From NCBI GenBank assembly GCA_964358485.1, contig CAYHPY010000022.1, positions 1 through 46,665 of the forward strand: a stretch of DNA of 46,665 bases. The letters are read 5' to 3'. Shown here piece by piece: positions 9,587-17,928 of this stretch (its first letter is position 1; each line of letters opens with the position of its first letter). The notes below the pieces were generated by a model that did no database searches, was not told the DNA's origin, and worked only from the letters and a program-made list of their open reading frames with translations. Position numbers and translations under genes: made by a program. This DNA is from CAYHPY01 sp964358485. GTDB taxonomy: Bacteria; Elusimicrobiota; Elusimicrobia; UBA1565; UBA9628.

Positions 9587-11002
9587 ATGTGGATACCTGG
9601 CACCACGGGCATGCTTAGCGGGGGGGATTTCGCGGTTTTGGCCGCCTTTTTGGGGGCCGTGGGGTGGCTCGGGTTTCGGGCCGCGTCCCGGCGCAAGGAG
9701 GGGCTGGACGATTATCTTTTGGCCGGACGCGCGCTCAGCTTTCCTTCCTTCGTCGCCACCATGGTCCCGAGTTTTTTCGGGGGGGTTCTTGGGGTGGGGG
9801 AGTTCACCTACCGCTACGGCGTCAGCAATTGGCTGGTCCAGGGCGTTCCTTATTACTGCTTCGCCCTGCTGTACGCCTGGCTCCTGGCCGGCCGGGTGAG
9901 GGCCTTTCCGGGCCGCACGCTTCCAGATCATCTGGAAAGCGTGTTCGGCACGAAGGTGGCGATCCTGTCCGCCGTGTGGGTGGCGGTCCTCGCGAGTTCG
10001 GCCGATGAGATGCTCATGCTCGGGACCGTCGCGCGCTGGGCCACGGGGTGGCCCCTGGCGGTGTGCGTTCCGGCGGCGGCGGCCGCGGGGCTTTTCTTTT
10101 TGGCCGTCGGGGGGCTGCGGGCCGACGTGTGGACCAACCGCTTGGAGTTCGGCGGGATGTTCCTGGGGTTCGGCTTGATCCTGCCGTTCGCCTATAAGGC
10201 GGCGGGGGGCTGGGGCGGCATGGCCGCGGCGGTGCCCGCCTCGCATTTGGACCCGACCGGAGGAAACTCCCCGGGCTATATCCTCACCTGGTTCTTCATC
10301 GCCCTTTGGACTTTCGTGGACCCCGCGTTTCATCAACGCGTCTGCGCGGCCAAGGACGCCCGGACGGCGCGCCTGGGGATCGCGGCTTCGGTCTTTTTTT
10401 GGTTTATTTTCGACTTCATGACGACCTCCACCGGGCTCTTCGCGCGGGCGCTTCTTCCGGAATTGGGCGAGCCGCTCATGGCCTACCCGATGCTGGCGCA
10501 ATGGCTCCTTCCCCCGGTGGTCCGGGGAGCCTTCGTCGCGGGCATGTGCTCGTCGATCCTGGCGGCCTTGGCCGCCGGCGGATTCGTGGCGTCCACGAGC
10601 CTGGCCAAGGACGCGGCCGGAAGGATATTTAAAATTCCGGAACGGGCTCAGGAGCGCTGGGTGCGGTGGGGTCTGCTAGCGACGAGCCTGGCCTCGATCG
10701 CCCTGGCCCTGGCCTTGCCCTCCGTGGTGGGCCTATGGTACGCGGTGGGTTCCGCGGCGGTGCCGGGCCTGTTGGCGGTGACGCTCTCGTGCTACTTCCC
10801 GTCGTTGCGGATCGGGCGGGGCTGGGCTCTGGCGGCGTCCTCCCTGGGCGGAGGGCTGTCGGCGGCGTGGCTGGCGGCCGGCTGGTGGCGGGGCGGGATG
10901 CAGTCCCCGGAGTATCCCTGGGGCTGGGAGCCGTTTTACCCGGGGCTGGCGGCCTCGCTGGCCGCGTGGGCGGCCGGACGGGCTTTCCGGAGCCCGGCGT
11001 GA
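9587..11002 (+). CDS. Sodium:solute symporter (SSS family)
   Basis: A 471-residue inner-membrane transporter with about 13 hydrophobic segments, consistent with the SSS family (PutP/SGLT fold) that couples sodium entry to solute uptake. Characteristic sequences are the N-terminal SRRKEGLDDYLLAGRALSF, then VATMVPSFFGGVLGVGEFTYRYG in the first core helix region (unwound helix with glycines), WTFVDPAFHQRVCAAKD and FVAGMCSSILAALAAGGFVASTSLAKD, the latter corresponding to the conserved A-x-x-S-S-x-x-S/T region around the sodium site. The solute is not predictable. The stop overlaps the GTG start of the next gene. Confidence 0.88.
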   Translation: MWIPGTTGMLSGGDFAVLAAFLGAVGWLGFRAASRRKEGLDDYLLAGRALSFPSFVATMVPSFFGGVLGVGEFTYRYGVSNWLVQGVPYYCFALLYAWLLAGRVRAFPGRTLPDHLESVFGTKVAILSAVWVAVLASSADEMLMLGTVARWATGWPLAVCVPAAAAAGLFFLAVGGLRADVWTNRLEFGGMFLGFGLILPFAYKAAGGWGGMAAAVPASHLDPTGGNSPGYILTWFFIALWTFVDPAFHQRVCAAKDARTARLGIAASVFFWFIFDFMTTSTGLFARALLPELGEPLMAYPMLAQWLLPPVVRGAFVAGMCSSILAALAAGGFVASTSLAKDAAGRIFKIPERAQERWVRWGLLATSLASIALALALPSVVGLWYAVGSAAVPGLLAVTLSCYFPSLRIGRGWALAASSLGGGLSAAWLAAGWWRGGMQSPEYPWGWEPFYPGLAASLAAWAAGRAFRSPA

Positions 11003-14000
11003 CCTGGGCGGCGCTGGCGTTGGCCCTGACCTTTTCCGGCGGGGCCAAGGAGGTATCGATGGAATTTTTCGGGGCGGCGTCGGAAGGCTTGGCGAAAGTC
11101 CGGGCCGCGCCGCAAGACCTAGACCTGCGCCCCGACCGGTGGGCGACGCCCTTGACCATTCAAGCCGTCGACGACCTTATGCGGGACCCGCTCCGGACGC
11201 CGGAGCGCGCGGGCGCCTGGGCGGACAAACTCGGAAAAGGCGCCCTGCTTTCGGATCGTTTCGCCTTGGGCCTTGAGATTCTGGCCCATCCGCCCGGCGC
11301 TCCGGTGCGGGGCCTGCCCGAGGCTCTGCCCGCGGCGGCCAAGGTCCTTCCCGACGGGGCCCGGGCCGCGGTCGCCGACATCCTTGGAGCCATCCGGGAC
11401 GCGGACGCTCTCGTCAAGAAATCCCTGGAATCCTGGCCCCAGGGGAAACGCCGCCACGCCCTGGCGGCGGCGAAGTCCTTCCTGTTGGACGAAACTCCGG
11501 AGGAGGAAGATCTGAAGGTTTTCCTGGAGGCCGAGCGCTTCGAGGTTGAACCGATGCTCCAGGCCGCCCGCCAAGTTTCGGCGGCGGTGGAGCGGGGGTT
11601 GGCGGTTCTGGGGAAAACGAGCCTAAAAAACGGACTGAAGTGGAAAACGGCATTTGGGGACGTAATAATTAAGGGGAACGGAAATGATGAATTCAACGCC
11701 GCCTCCCTTCGGGAGGCGGCGTTGATTGTTGATTTAGGGGGCGATAACGCCTACTTAGGCTCCCCGGCCTCGGCTGGACCCGGGGAAATAAGGGTGGTTA
11801 TCGATCTCGGCCGGGGAGTTAAGATCGACGGCTCCGGGGAGAGCGGAACGGCCTCCGGCGTGTTCGGCGTCGGCTTGTTGTACTTGCCCAACCCCTCCGG
11901 GGTCAAGACGGTCCGGGGCGGGGATTTTTCCCTGGGCGCGGGTTTGTTCGGAGCGGGCGGGCTCTTCATGCGGGGCTCAGCCTCGGTGGTCAACGGCGGC
12001 CGCTTCACTCAAGGGGCCGGCGCTTTCGGGACGGGCGTGATGGTGTCGGAGGGCGAGGGGGCGCGGATCAACGCCGCCCAATCGGGGCAGGGTTTCGGTT
12101 TTACTCGGGGCGCGGGCCTATTTCGTCATAAAGGAGGCTCTTCCCGGATCGAGGGCGGATTGACGGTTCCCGATCCCCACGAGGCGGTGGGGGCGACCAG
12201 TTTTTGCCAGGGCGTCGGCTTGGGTCCGCGCGCCTTCGCCGGGGGAGGCGTGGGAGCGGCCTCGGTGGACGGCAACGGCCTGGACCTGCGCGCCAGCTAC
12301 ATGGCCCAGGGCATGGGCTATTGGCGCGCCCTGGGGATACTCTCGGTCCGCGGAGACGGCAACCGCCTCCTGGCCCGGCGCTACGCGCAGGGCGCGGGCG
12401 TCCATGCCGCTTTGGGTTCCTTGATCCTGCGCGGCCACCGCAATTCCCTGGCGTCCTGGGGGGCGGGACCGGCCCTGGGTTGGGATCTGGCCGCGGGGTT
12501 TTTGGATTCGGCGGGCGATGATAATTCTTTTTCCAGCGAGTGGGGCTCCATCCGCGGGGACGTCAACGGCCACGGCCTGGCCGTGGTGCGGGGGGACCGA
12601 AACATCGTCGGCCTCTCCGACGCGGCCACGGGGGCCGTCAAGCGGGGAGCGGGGTCCTACGGGGTCCTGGTCATGAGCGGCAAGGAGAACCGGCTCAAGG
12701 GTCCGGCCTCGGCGCCCGCCGTTTCCTATTCGCGGGATCCCTGGGGCGCTCTCCTGGTCCGGGGCGAGGCGGTTTTGGACTCGGCTTTGGCCCCGCCCCC
12801 GGCGGATTGGCCCGCGGTCCCGCGCGAGGAGGCCCTCAAGGCGGAGCGGGCGCGCCTGGCCCCCTTGATGAGGGCGGCCGAGGGGGGCTCCGGTCCGGCG
12901 CGCATCAGGGCGCGGCTGGCGGTTTTGGCCGGAACCCGCCTGGATGGGGAGACGGCGGGACGAGCCGCCGCGGGCTTGTTCGCCGAGACGCCCGAAATCC
13001 TGGCGCGCGCCGCGCAAGCCGCTTTCCCGGAGCGCTTCAACGAGTTGGCGTGGATCCGCCTGGCCCTGGCGGGCGCGGGCCGTCCCGCCTCGGGGGCCGC
13101 CGCCGCCGAGGCCGAAATTTCCACCGGGCCGCGCAAAGCCCTGCTCGTCGGATATCTCGGCATGTTGCCGGTGGAGGGGACGCTTCCCGTCCTGAGGTCC
13201 GTCGCGGCCGATCCCGATTGGCGGGTGCGCCGGGCCGCGGCCGGGGCCTTGGGCGCTCTCTTTTCTTCGAAGGAAGGCGAACAGCCCGGGAGGCTCAGGC
13301 TCTTGGCGGCCGCCGAAGCCGCGGCCGGCGGGAGGCCGGACCCCGAGGGAAAATTCTACGGCGCCCAGCGTCTGGCGGAACTGGTGGCCGTCCTGTCCTT
13401 GGGGCCCGCCGGTCCCGCGGAGAAAACTTCCCTGTTCGCCAAGTCCGCCAATCCCTTCGACTTGATGGGCCCGGGACATGGCGGCCTTCAGGAATTTTCC
13501 CGCTTGGCGGCGGCGGGGGGAGCCCCCTTGGCCGCCGAACTGGCGGCCGAGCGCGCCCGGACGGAGGCGCTCGCGCCCGAAGCCCGGGAAATCCTCCTCG
13601 GCCTGTTGGAGGATCCCGAACCCGAGGTAGTCCACGGGGCCGTGTTGGGCTTGGGGGATTTGGGCCGGGCGCAGGACGCCCCCCGGCTGGCGAGCTTTCT
13701 CAAGCACCGCAATGCCTCGGTCCGGGAAGGGGCGGCCGCGGCTCTGGGAAGCCTGGGAGCCGGAGCCAAGTCCGAACTGGGGGCGGGGGTCCGCTCCCCG
13801 GATGCCGGGACCGCCCGCATGGCCGCGCTGGCCGCCGCCCAATCCTCCGACGAAGGCGTGCTGTCCTTGCTCCGGGAGGCCCTCAAGCACGGCGAATCCT
13901 CGGTCCGGGCCGGCGCGATCGCCGCCTTGTTCACGGTCCAGGCCCCCTTCCAACCGATGGCCAAGGAATATGCCGCCGAATTGAACCGCCTGGCGGCGGC

Positions 14001-14058
14001 GGACCCTTCCGCCGAGGTCCGCTTGACTGCGGCCCAGGCGGCGGCGCGGCTGAAATAA
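10999..14058 (+). CDS. Exported Gly/Asn-rich beta-solenoid protein with C-terminal HEAT repeats
   Basis: A 1019-residue protein whose likely start is GTG at 10999, overlapping the symporter stop (GTGA). The open frame continues 333 bases upstream but only as a shadow of the symporter. The N-terminus VTWAALALALTFSGGAKE reads as a short signal peptide. Residues about 215-580 are repeats with glycine every few residues and alternating motifs such as GDNAYLGS, GVFGVGLLYL, GAGLFGAGGLFMRG and AQGMGYWRALGILSVRGDGN. These resemble degenerate copies of a known secreted repeat pattern (AQGxG...GxGLLxDxGGND.Y) found in Planctomycetes and relatives, probably a right-handed beta solenoid. Residues about 610-1019 are HEAT-like helices (e.g. 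DWRVRRAAAGALGAL). No catalytic motif is visible. Confidence 0.8.
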   Translation: MTWAALALALTFSGGAKEVSMEFFGAASEGLAKVRAAPQDLDLRPDRWATPLTIQAVDDLMRDPLRTPERAGAWADKLGKGALLSDRFALGLEILAHPPGAPVRGLPEALPAAAKVLPDGARAAVADILGAIRDADALVKKSLESWPQGKRRHALAAAKSFLLDETPEEEDLKVFLEAERFEVEPMLQAARQVSAAVERGLAVLGKTSLKNGLKWKTAFGDVIIKGNGNDEFNAASLREAALIVDLGGDNAYLGSPASAGPGEIRVVIDLGRGVKIDGSGESGTASGVFGVGLLYLPNPSGVKTVRGGDFSLGAGLFGAGGLFMRGSASVVNGGRFTQGAGAFGTGVMVSEGEGARINAAQSGQGFGFTRGAGLFRHKGGSSRIEGGLTVPDPHEAVGATSFCQGVGLGPRAFAGGGVGAASVDGNGLDLRASYMAQGMGYWRALGILSVRGDGNRLLARRYAQGAGVHAALGSLILRGHRNSLASWGAGPALGWDLAAGFLDSAGDDNSFSSEWGSIRGDVNGHGLAVVRGDRNIVGLSDAATGAVKRGAGSYGVLVMSGKENRLKGPASAPAVSYSRDPWGALLVRGEAVLDSALAPPPADWPAVPREEALKAERARLAPLMRAAEGGSGPARIRARLAVLAGTRLDGETAGRAAAGLFAETPEILARAAQAAFPERFNELAWIRLALAGAGRPASGAAAAEAEISTGPRKALLVGYLGMLPVEGTLPVLRSVAADPDWRVRRAAAGALGALFSSKEGEQPGRLRLLAAAEAAAGGRPDPEGKFYGAQRLAELVAVLSLGPAGPAEKTSLFAKSANPFDLMGPGHGGLQEFSRLAAAGGAPLAAELAAERARTEALAPEAREILLGLLEDPEPEVVHGAVLGLGDLGRAQDAPRLASFLKHRNASVREGAAAALGSLGAGAKSELGAGVRSPDAGTARMAALAAAQSSDEGVLSLLREALKHGESSVRAGAIAALFTVQAPFQPMAKEYAAELNRLAAADPSAEVRLTAAQAAARLK
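11693..11725. repeat. Perfect 15-bp inverted repeat inside a coding sequence
   Basis: Bases 11693-11707 (TTCAACGCCGCCTCCC minus its last base outwards, core AACGCCGCCTCCC) pair perfectly with 11711-11725 across a 3-base loop TTC. The segment encodes ordinary residues (NAASLREAALIV) of the solenoid protein. It is followed by the T-rich stretch TTGTTGATTT, so it looks like an intragenic terminator or a strong mRNA hairpin on the plus strand. Confidence 0.75.
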
Positions 14059-14108
14059 CGAAACAATATCAACAACGGAAGAAATGGACGGGACGAAAGG
14101 AAAAAATT

Positions 14109-14125
14109 GCGGCCCTGAGGGCCGC
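14109..14125 (-). terminator. Hairpin with T-tract on the minus strand; alternative arm downstream
   Basis: GCGGCCC (14109-14115), loop TGA, GGGCCGC (14119-14125). Read on the minus strand the stem is followed by AATTTTTT, the form of an intrinsic terminator for leftward transcription. On the plus strand there is no T-tract. A second copy of the right arm, GGGCCGCA at 14143-14150, could pair with TGCGGCCC (14108-14115) instead, giving two exclusive hairpins just before the 14170 promoter. Confidence 0.45.
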
Positions 14126-14157
14126 TGAGTCGCCGCTCCGACGGGCCGCAAGTATTG

Positions 14158-14169
14158 TATACTCGGCCC
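14158..14169 (+). promoter_or_regulatory. -10 element of the cysteine-repeat gene, leaderless arrangement
   Basis: TATACT at 14158-14163 is followed by six bases (CGGCCC) and ATG at 14170. No Shine-Dalgarno site and no good -35 box is visible. The spacing predicts a transcript beginning at the start codon. Confidence 0.55.
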
Positions 14170-15114
14170 ATGAACATGAAATCCCTCTTCGTCCTGGCCG
14201 CCTCCCTTTTCGCCGCGAACCTTCCCGCCGAAGCCCTGAGCCCCGAATCGGTCAAGGCCCAGGCCTCCGCCTTCGAGGCGGTCCTGCCCGGCCTTCCCCC
14301 GGAGGGCTTTCCCGCCGCCCCGGTCCCCGCCCCGATCTCCATGGACGCCTCCGGCCCGGCCGGATGTTACGGCGCGGCCAAGGATCTGACCCAATATCCT
14401 CCGCTCCTGTGCGCCGGCGCCCAATCCTCCGCCCCGGCCGACTGCTTCCGGGACGCCAAGGGCCTGACCAATTACCCCGCCTTGCTTTGCTCCGGGGCGC
14501 GGTCGAGCGCGCCGGTCGATTGTTTCCGCGCCGCCAAGGACCTGACCAATTTTCCCGCCTTGCTATGCGCCCAGGCCCGTTCCACGGCCCCGACGGACTG
14601 CTTCCGCCAGGCCAAGGGCGTGTCCGATTATCCGGCCCTGCTCTGCTCGGGCGCGGCCTCCTCGGCCCCGCTGGATTGTTTTCGCGCCGCCAAGGATTTG
14701 ACCCGCTACCCGGCCTTGCTCTGCGCCGGGGCGTCGTCGTTGGCCCCGATCGAGTGCTTCAAAGCGGCCAAGGGCCTGACGGATTATCCCGCACTCCTTT
14801 GCGCGCGGGCTTCCTCCCTGGCCCCCGTGGACTGTTACCGGGCGGCCCAAGGAACGACCGATTTTCGCGCCCTGCTCTGCTCCGGAGCCGAGTCCAACGA
14901 GCCGGTGGACTGCTACAAGGCCTCCACGGGCGTCTCGCAAAACGCGGCCCTTCTGTGCTCGGCCAACGGCGCGTTCAAGGTCATGACCCACGAGAACATC
15001 CATTCCTCATATCCGCATCCCTACCCGATCCCCTATCCCCACCCTTATCCCTTCCGCTATCCTTTCCCGGATCCCAACCGCGATCCGAGCAAGGACCCCA
15101 ACCAAAAGCCGTAA
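14170..15114 (+). CDS. Exported protein of eight 26-residue two-cysteine repeats with Pro/Tyr-rich tail
   Basis: A 314-residue protein starting at ATG 14170 (a second ATG follows two codons later). A signal peptide (MNMKSLFVLAASLFAANLPAEA) leads into LSPESVKAQASAFEAVLPG. From residue 66 eight tandem units of 26 residues follow, with consensus C-F-R-x-A-K-x-L-T-x-Y-P-A-L-L-C-x-G-A-x-S-S-A-P-x-D; the last unit is incomplete. Each unit has two cysteines spaced C-x14-C, then x10 to the next unit, giving 16 cysteines that could form disulfides in the periplasm or outside. The C-terminal 35 residues are dominated by Y-P and D-P-N dipeptides. I do not recognise a named domain, although similar C..A...ALC.GA repeats occur in exported proteins of predatory and deltaproteobacterial genomes (from memory). 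Function unknown. Confidence 0.85.
   Translation: MNMKSLFVLAASLFAANLPAEALSPESVKAQASAFEAVLPGLPPEGFPAAPVPAPISMDASGPAGCYGAAKDLTQYPPLLCAGAQSSAPADCFRDAKGLTNYPALLCSGARSSAPVDCFRAAKDLTNFPALLCAQARSTAPTDCFRQAKGVSDYPALLCSGAASSAPLDCFRAAKDLTRYPALLCAGASSLAPIECFKAAKGLTDYPALLCARASSLAPVDCYRAAQGTTDFRALLCSGAESNEPVDCYKASTGVSQNAALLCSANGAFKVMTHENIHSSYPHPYPIPYPHPYPFRYPFPDPNRDPSKDPNQKP
14365..14988 (+). repeat. Eight tandem 78-bp coding repeats
   Basis: Each unit encodes 26 residues beginning with cysteine. Units 1-6 are most alike (CFR.AK.LT.YPALLC), units 7 and 8 have diverged (CYRAAQGTTDFRALLC; CYKASTGVSQNAALLC). DNA identity between units is lower than protein similarity, suggesting old duplications under selection. 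Confidence 0.85.
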
Positions 15115-15597
15115 GTGGCCGCCCCCTTCAACGTCGTCCTCATCGAGCCGGAGATTCATTGGAACACCGGCAATATCGGGCGGACTTGCGTGGCGACGGG
15201 GTCCACGCTCCATCTGGTGGGCAAGTTGGGTTTCAGCATCGCCGACAAGGAGATCCGCCGGTCGGGGTTGGATTACTGGGCCAAGCTGAAGCTGGTCCGC
15301 CATGAAACGGTCGAGGGTTTTTTCGCTTCCCTGAAGCCCGGCGCGGACCTGTTCTTTTTTTCCACCAAGGGCCCCAAGACCTACTGGGAGGCGAAGTTCC
15401 GGCCCGGGAGTTATTTGATTTTCGGCCGGGAGGCGGGGGGCCTGCCCGAGGACATCCGCGCCGAATACGCCGACCGGATGTACCGGATTCCCATCGGGCC
15501 CCAGGTCCGGTCCCTGAACCTCTCCACCTCGGCCGGAGTGGCGCTTTTCGAGGCCCTCCGGCAAGTAGGACCATTGGCTCCGAAAACCGGCCCTTAG
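15115..15597 (+). CDS. trmL: tRNA (cytidine/uridine-34-2'-O)-methyltransferase TrmL
   Basis: Minimal SPOUT methyltransferase that 2'-O-methylates the wobble base of certain leucine tRNAs. The 160-residue length is typical, since TrmL consists of the SPOUT domain alone. The three motifs are clear: EPEIHWNTGNIGRTC (residues 11-25), LIFGREAGGLPEDI in the middle, and RSLNLSTSAGVALFEALRQ at the C-terminus. The start is GTG at 15115, immediately after the TAA of the repeat protein, so the two genes are probably co-translated although functionally unrelated. Confidence 0.93.
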   Translation: MAAPFNVVLIEPEIHWNTGNIGRTCVATGSTLHLVGKLGFSIADKEIRRSGLDYWAKLKLVRHETVEGFFASLKPGADLFFFSTKGPKTYWEAKFRPGSYLIFGREAGGLPEDIRAEYADRMYRIPIGPQVRSLNLSTSAGVALFEALRQVGPLAPKTGP

Positions 15598-15651
15598 GGC
15601 CCTCTTGGAAAAATTAGTCGCCGAAGAGCCAGCCCTGTGGCCGTTTCCCGA

Positions 15652-17244
15652 TTAAGCGGGCGCCGCTTCCCGCAACGGCATGGAGCGTCGGACGTCCTCC
15701 GGCCAAAGCTCCGGCCCTTCCGAAGGGTAGATCCGGACCGGCGGCCCCTTGGCCGTGAGCAGGTCGTCGGAGCGGCAGCCCAGGATGTCGGCGGCGGCCC
15801 CCAGTCCGGAGGCCGTGGCCCCTAATACGCCGTGGCTGGTGGTGGAAGCCCCGCAGAGCCAGAGGCCGGGGATGGGCGATCTCAAAGGATAGGACCAGGG
15901 CCCGATCTGACGCAGGCTTTTCTCGGTGCCGTAGAGGCAGCCGGCCTCGGCGTTGACGAAATGCGCGTTGGTCAGCGGGGTGCCGAGCTCCGCGAAGGAA
16001 ATCTTTGAGCGGATGCCGGGCAGGACGCGTTCCACGGCGTTGAGCATCGCGTCGCCGTAGCGCTTTTTGCGCTCCTCGTAGTCGGGCCCCTTTTCCCGGA
16101 AGGCGTCCGGGGACACGAAGGAGAAGACCTCCAAGGTGTGCCGGCCGCGGTGCCATTTCGAGGGGTCCTTGAGGGTCGTGACGGTCAGGAAAAATCCGCG
16201 GGCCTCGGGTCCGGTCCAGGCCGTCATCCCTTCTTCGTAGACCCCGTTGATGTCGTTGTCGCGCAGCCACCAGAGATTGCCGGAATCCAGGCCGCGCGCC
16301 CGCAGGTCGTCGTCGACCCCCAAAAACAGGCTCAAGGACGAAGTCGACCAGCGGGTACGCGCCAGCCTCCGGCTCAAGGCCGCGGGAAGCTGGGCGGGCT
16401 CGATCAAGCGCCCGTAGGTCATGCCGGGGTCGGCGTTGCTGATTACGACCCGGGCCGAGACTTCGGTCCCGTCCTCCAGCTTGACTCCCACCGCGCGCCC
16501 GCCGCGGATCAGGATTCGGGCCACCCCTTTGCGCATGGAGATGGTTCCCCCGGCGCGCTTGAGGGCCCGGGAGAAGGCGCGGGGAATGGCGTGGGCGCCG
16601 CCCCGGGGATAATAGGCGCCGTCGAAATAATGGGCGGTGACCGCCGCGTGCACGGGCGCGGGGGCCAGGTTGGGGGGAAGTCCGTGGTCGCCGCTTTGCG
16701 CGGCCAAGACCGCCTTGAGGAAAGGATCGGACACGAAATGCCCGATGTGGGACCACGAGGAGAAAAGCGCCCATCGCAGGACGGTGGGGGCTTTTAAAAT
16801 TCCCAGCCAGCCCGAGAGGTCCCCGTCGAGTTCCGCGGCGATGTCGGCCACCGACCCCAGGTAGCGGTCGATCCCCCGCGCCTCGCGGGGGAAGCGGTCC
16901 TTGAGCTTGCGGGCAAATTGTTCGCGGCCCTTGGGAATGTCGAAGCGCTCCTTTCCGGCCACGACATGATCGAACCCGTTCGGGTTGAGCTCGCAGAACT
17001 CAACGTCCCCGGAGACGCCCAGGCCCTCGTAGATCTCCCGCAGGCGCCCGCCCGGCTGGAGCTTGCCCACGTAGTGGACGCCGGGGGAGAACCGGTAGCC
17101 GCCCCGCTCGAAAGTCTGGCACCAGCCGCCGGGCAGGTAGTGCTTCTCGAACACCGCGACCGATTTCCCCGCGTTGGCCAGGGCCACCGCCGCGGCCATG
17201 CCGCCCGCGCCCGAACCTATGATCGCGACATCGACGTCAGCCAT
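15652..17244 (-). CDS. FAD-dependent oxidoreductase, RetSat/CrtI (phytoene desaturase-like) family
   Basis: A 530-residue flavoprotein. The N-terminus VDVAIIGSGAGGMAAAVALANAGKSV (residues 4-29) is a Rossmann dinucleotide-binding motif, followed by the FEKHYLPGGWCQTF segment typical of carotenoid desaturases and retinol saturases. A second FAD contact lies near the C-terminus (IPGLWLCGASTTSHGVLGATASG). This family oxidises or saturates isoprenoid and other lipid-like double bonds; the actual substrate cannot be told. The start ATG at 17244 has AGGGAG upstream. It is the last gene of a three-gene minus-strand operon with an aldolase and a cyclase. No carotenoid genes are nearby, so a pigment role is not supported by context. 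Confidence 0.85.
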   Translation of the reverse strand: MADVDVAIIGSGAGGMAAAVALANAGKSVAVFEKHYLPGGWCQTFERGGYRFSPGVHYVGKLQPGGRLREIYEGLGVSGDVEFCELNPNGFDHVVAGKERFDIPKGREQFARKLKDRFPREARGIDRYLGSVADIAAELDGDLSGWLGILKAPTVLRWALFSSWSHIGHFVSDPFLKAVLAAQSGDHGLPPNLAPAPVHAAVTAHYFDGAYYPRGGAHAIPRAFSRALKRAGGTISMRKGVARILIRGGRAVGVKLEDGTEVSARVVISNADPGMTYGRLIEPAQLPAALSRRLARTRWSTSSLSLFLGVDDDLRARGLDSGNLWWLRDNDINGVYEEGMTAWTGPEARGFFLTVTTLKDPSKWHRGRHTLEVFSFVSPDAFREKGPDYEERKKRYGDAMLNAVERVLPGIRSKISFAELGTPLTNAHFVNAEAGCLYGTEKSLRQIGPWSYPLRSPIPGLWLCGASTTSHGVLGATASGLGAAADILGCRSDDLLTAKGPPVRIYPSEGPELWPEDVRRSMPLREAAPA

Positions 17245-17253
17245 GGCTCCCTC

Positions 17254-17928
17254 TCAACAACAATGCTTTTTCTTTCCGTAGGAACCGATCAAATCCTTGA
17301 CCTGCTCCGGGGTGAGCTTCTTGACCCCTTCCGCCGAGCCCGCCAATTCGCGGGCCGCCTTCAGGATGGAGGCGGCCTGCTCCAGCTTCTCGATGAGCAG
17401 GTAGGCGCTCCAAGGGTCGGGCCCGACGGTGACCGCGCCGTGCTGGCCCAGGAGGATCGCGTCGTGCTTGGCGAGGTAGGGCCCCGCCGCCTCCGCCAGC
17501 TCCTTGCTTCCCGGGGTGAGATAGGGGACGGTGGGAACGATCCCCAGCCGGGCCACCAATTCCGGAATGACCGGTTCCAGAAACGCTTTTTCGGCCCCCG
17601 CGAAGGTGAAGGCCCCGGCCAGCGGAGGATGGGCGTGGACCACGGCGCGGATGTCGCGCCGCGCCCGATAGGCGGCCACATGGACCAGGACCTCCGAGGA
17701 GACCTGCCCGGTCCCGCGGATCCGCTTGCCTTCCGGGGTGCACAGGAGCACGGCGTCCTCGGAAACGTCCCCCTTGGCGGTGTTGGAGGGCGTGACGAGG
17801 AGGTTGCCGGAGGGCAAGCGGGCCGAGAGGTTTCCGTCCCAGGCGGCGACCAGACCCTTCTCGGAAAGGGACTTGCAAGCCCGGACGATGAGCCGGCGCA
17901 GATCGTATTCGGTCGGGGGGAGTTTCAT
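17254..17928 (-). CDS. Class II aldolase/adducin family protein
   Basis: A 224-residue zinc enzyme related to L-fuculose-1-phosphate aldolase, ribulose-5-phosphate 4-epimerase and methylthioribulose-1-phosphate dehydratase. The start is ATG 17928, which overlaps the cyclase stop (ATGA). Visible motifs: GNLSARL and SNTAKGDVSED in the phosphate-binding region, SSEVLVH with the catalytic-type glutamate, VVHAHPPLAGAF providing two zinc histidines, and LLGQHGAVTVG providing the third. The C-terminus ends KKKHCC, a double cysteine unusual for the family that might bind metal or be modified. Which sugar phosphate or analogue is used is not determined. Confidence 0.88.
   Translation of the reverse strand: MKLPPTEYDLRRLIVRACKSLSEKGLVAAWDGNLSARLPSGNLLVTPSNTAKGDVSEDAVLLCTPEGKRIRGTGQVSSEVLVHVAAYRARRDIRAVVHAHPPLAGAFTFAGAEKAFLEPVIPELVARLGIVPTVPYLTPGSKELAEAAGPYLAKHDAILLGQHGAVTVGPDPWSAYLLIEKLEQAASILKAARELAGSAEGVKKLTPEQVKDLIGSYGKKKHCC

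Noticed and set aside
10666..10998. Upstream extension of the solenoid gene frame
   Set aside because: It lies wholly inside the symporter gene; the GTG at 10999 with the GTGA overlap and signal-like start is the plausible beginning.
15586..15602. GGCCC-TTA-GGGCC hairpin as a terminator between trmL and the oxidoreductase
   Set aside because: Only five base pairs and no proper T-tract on either strand; too weak to call.
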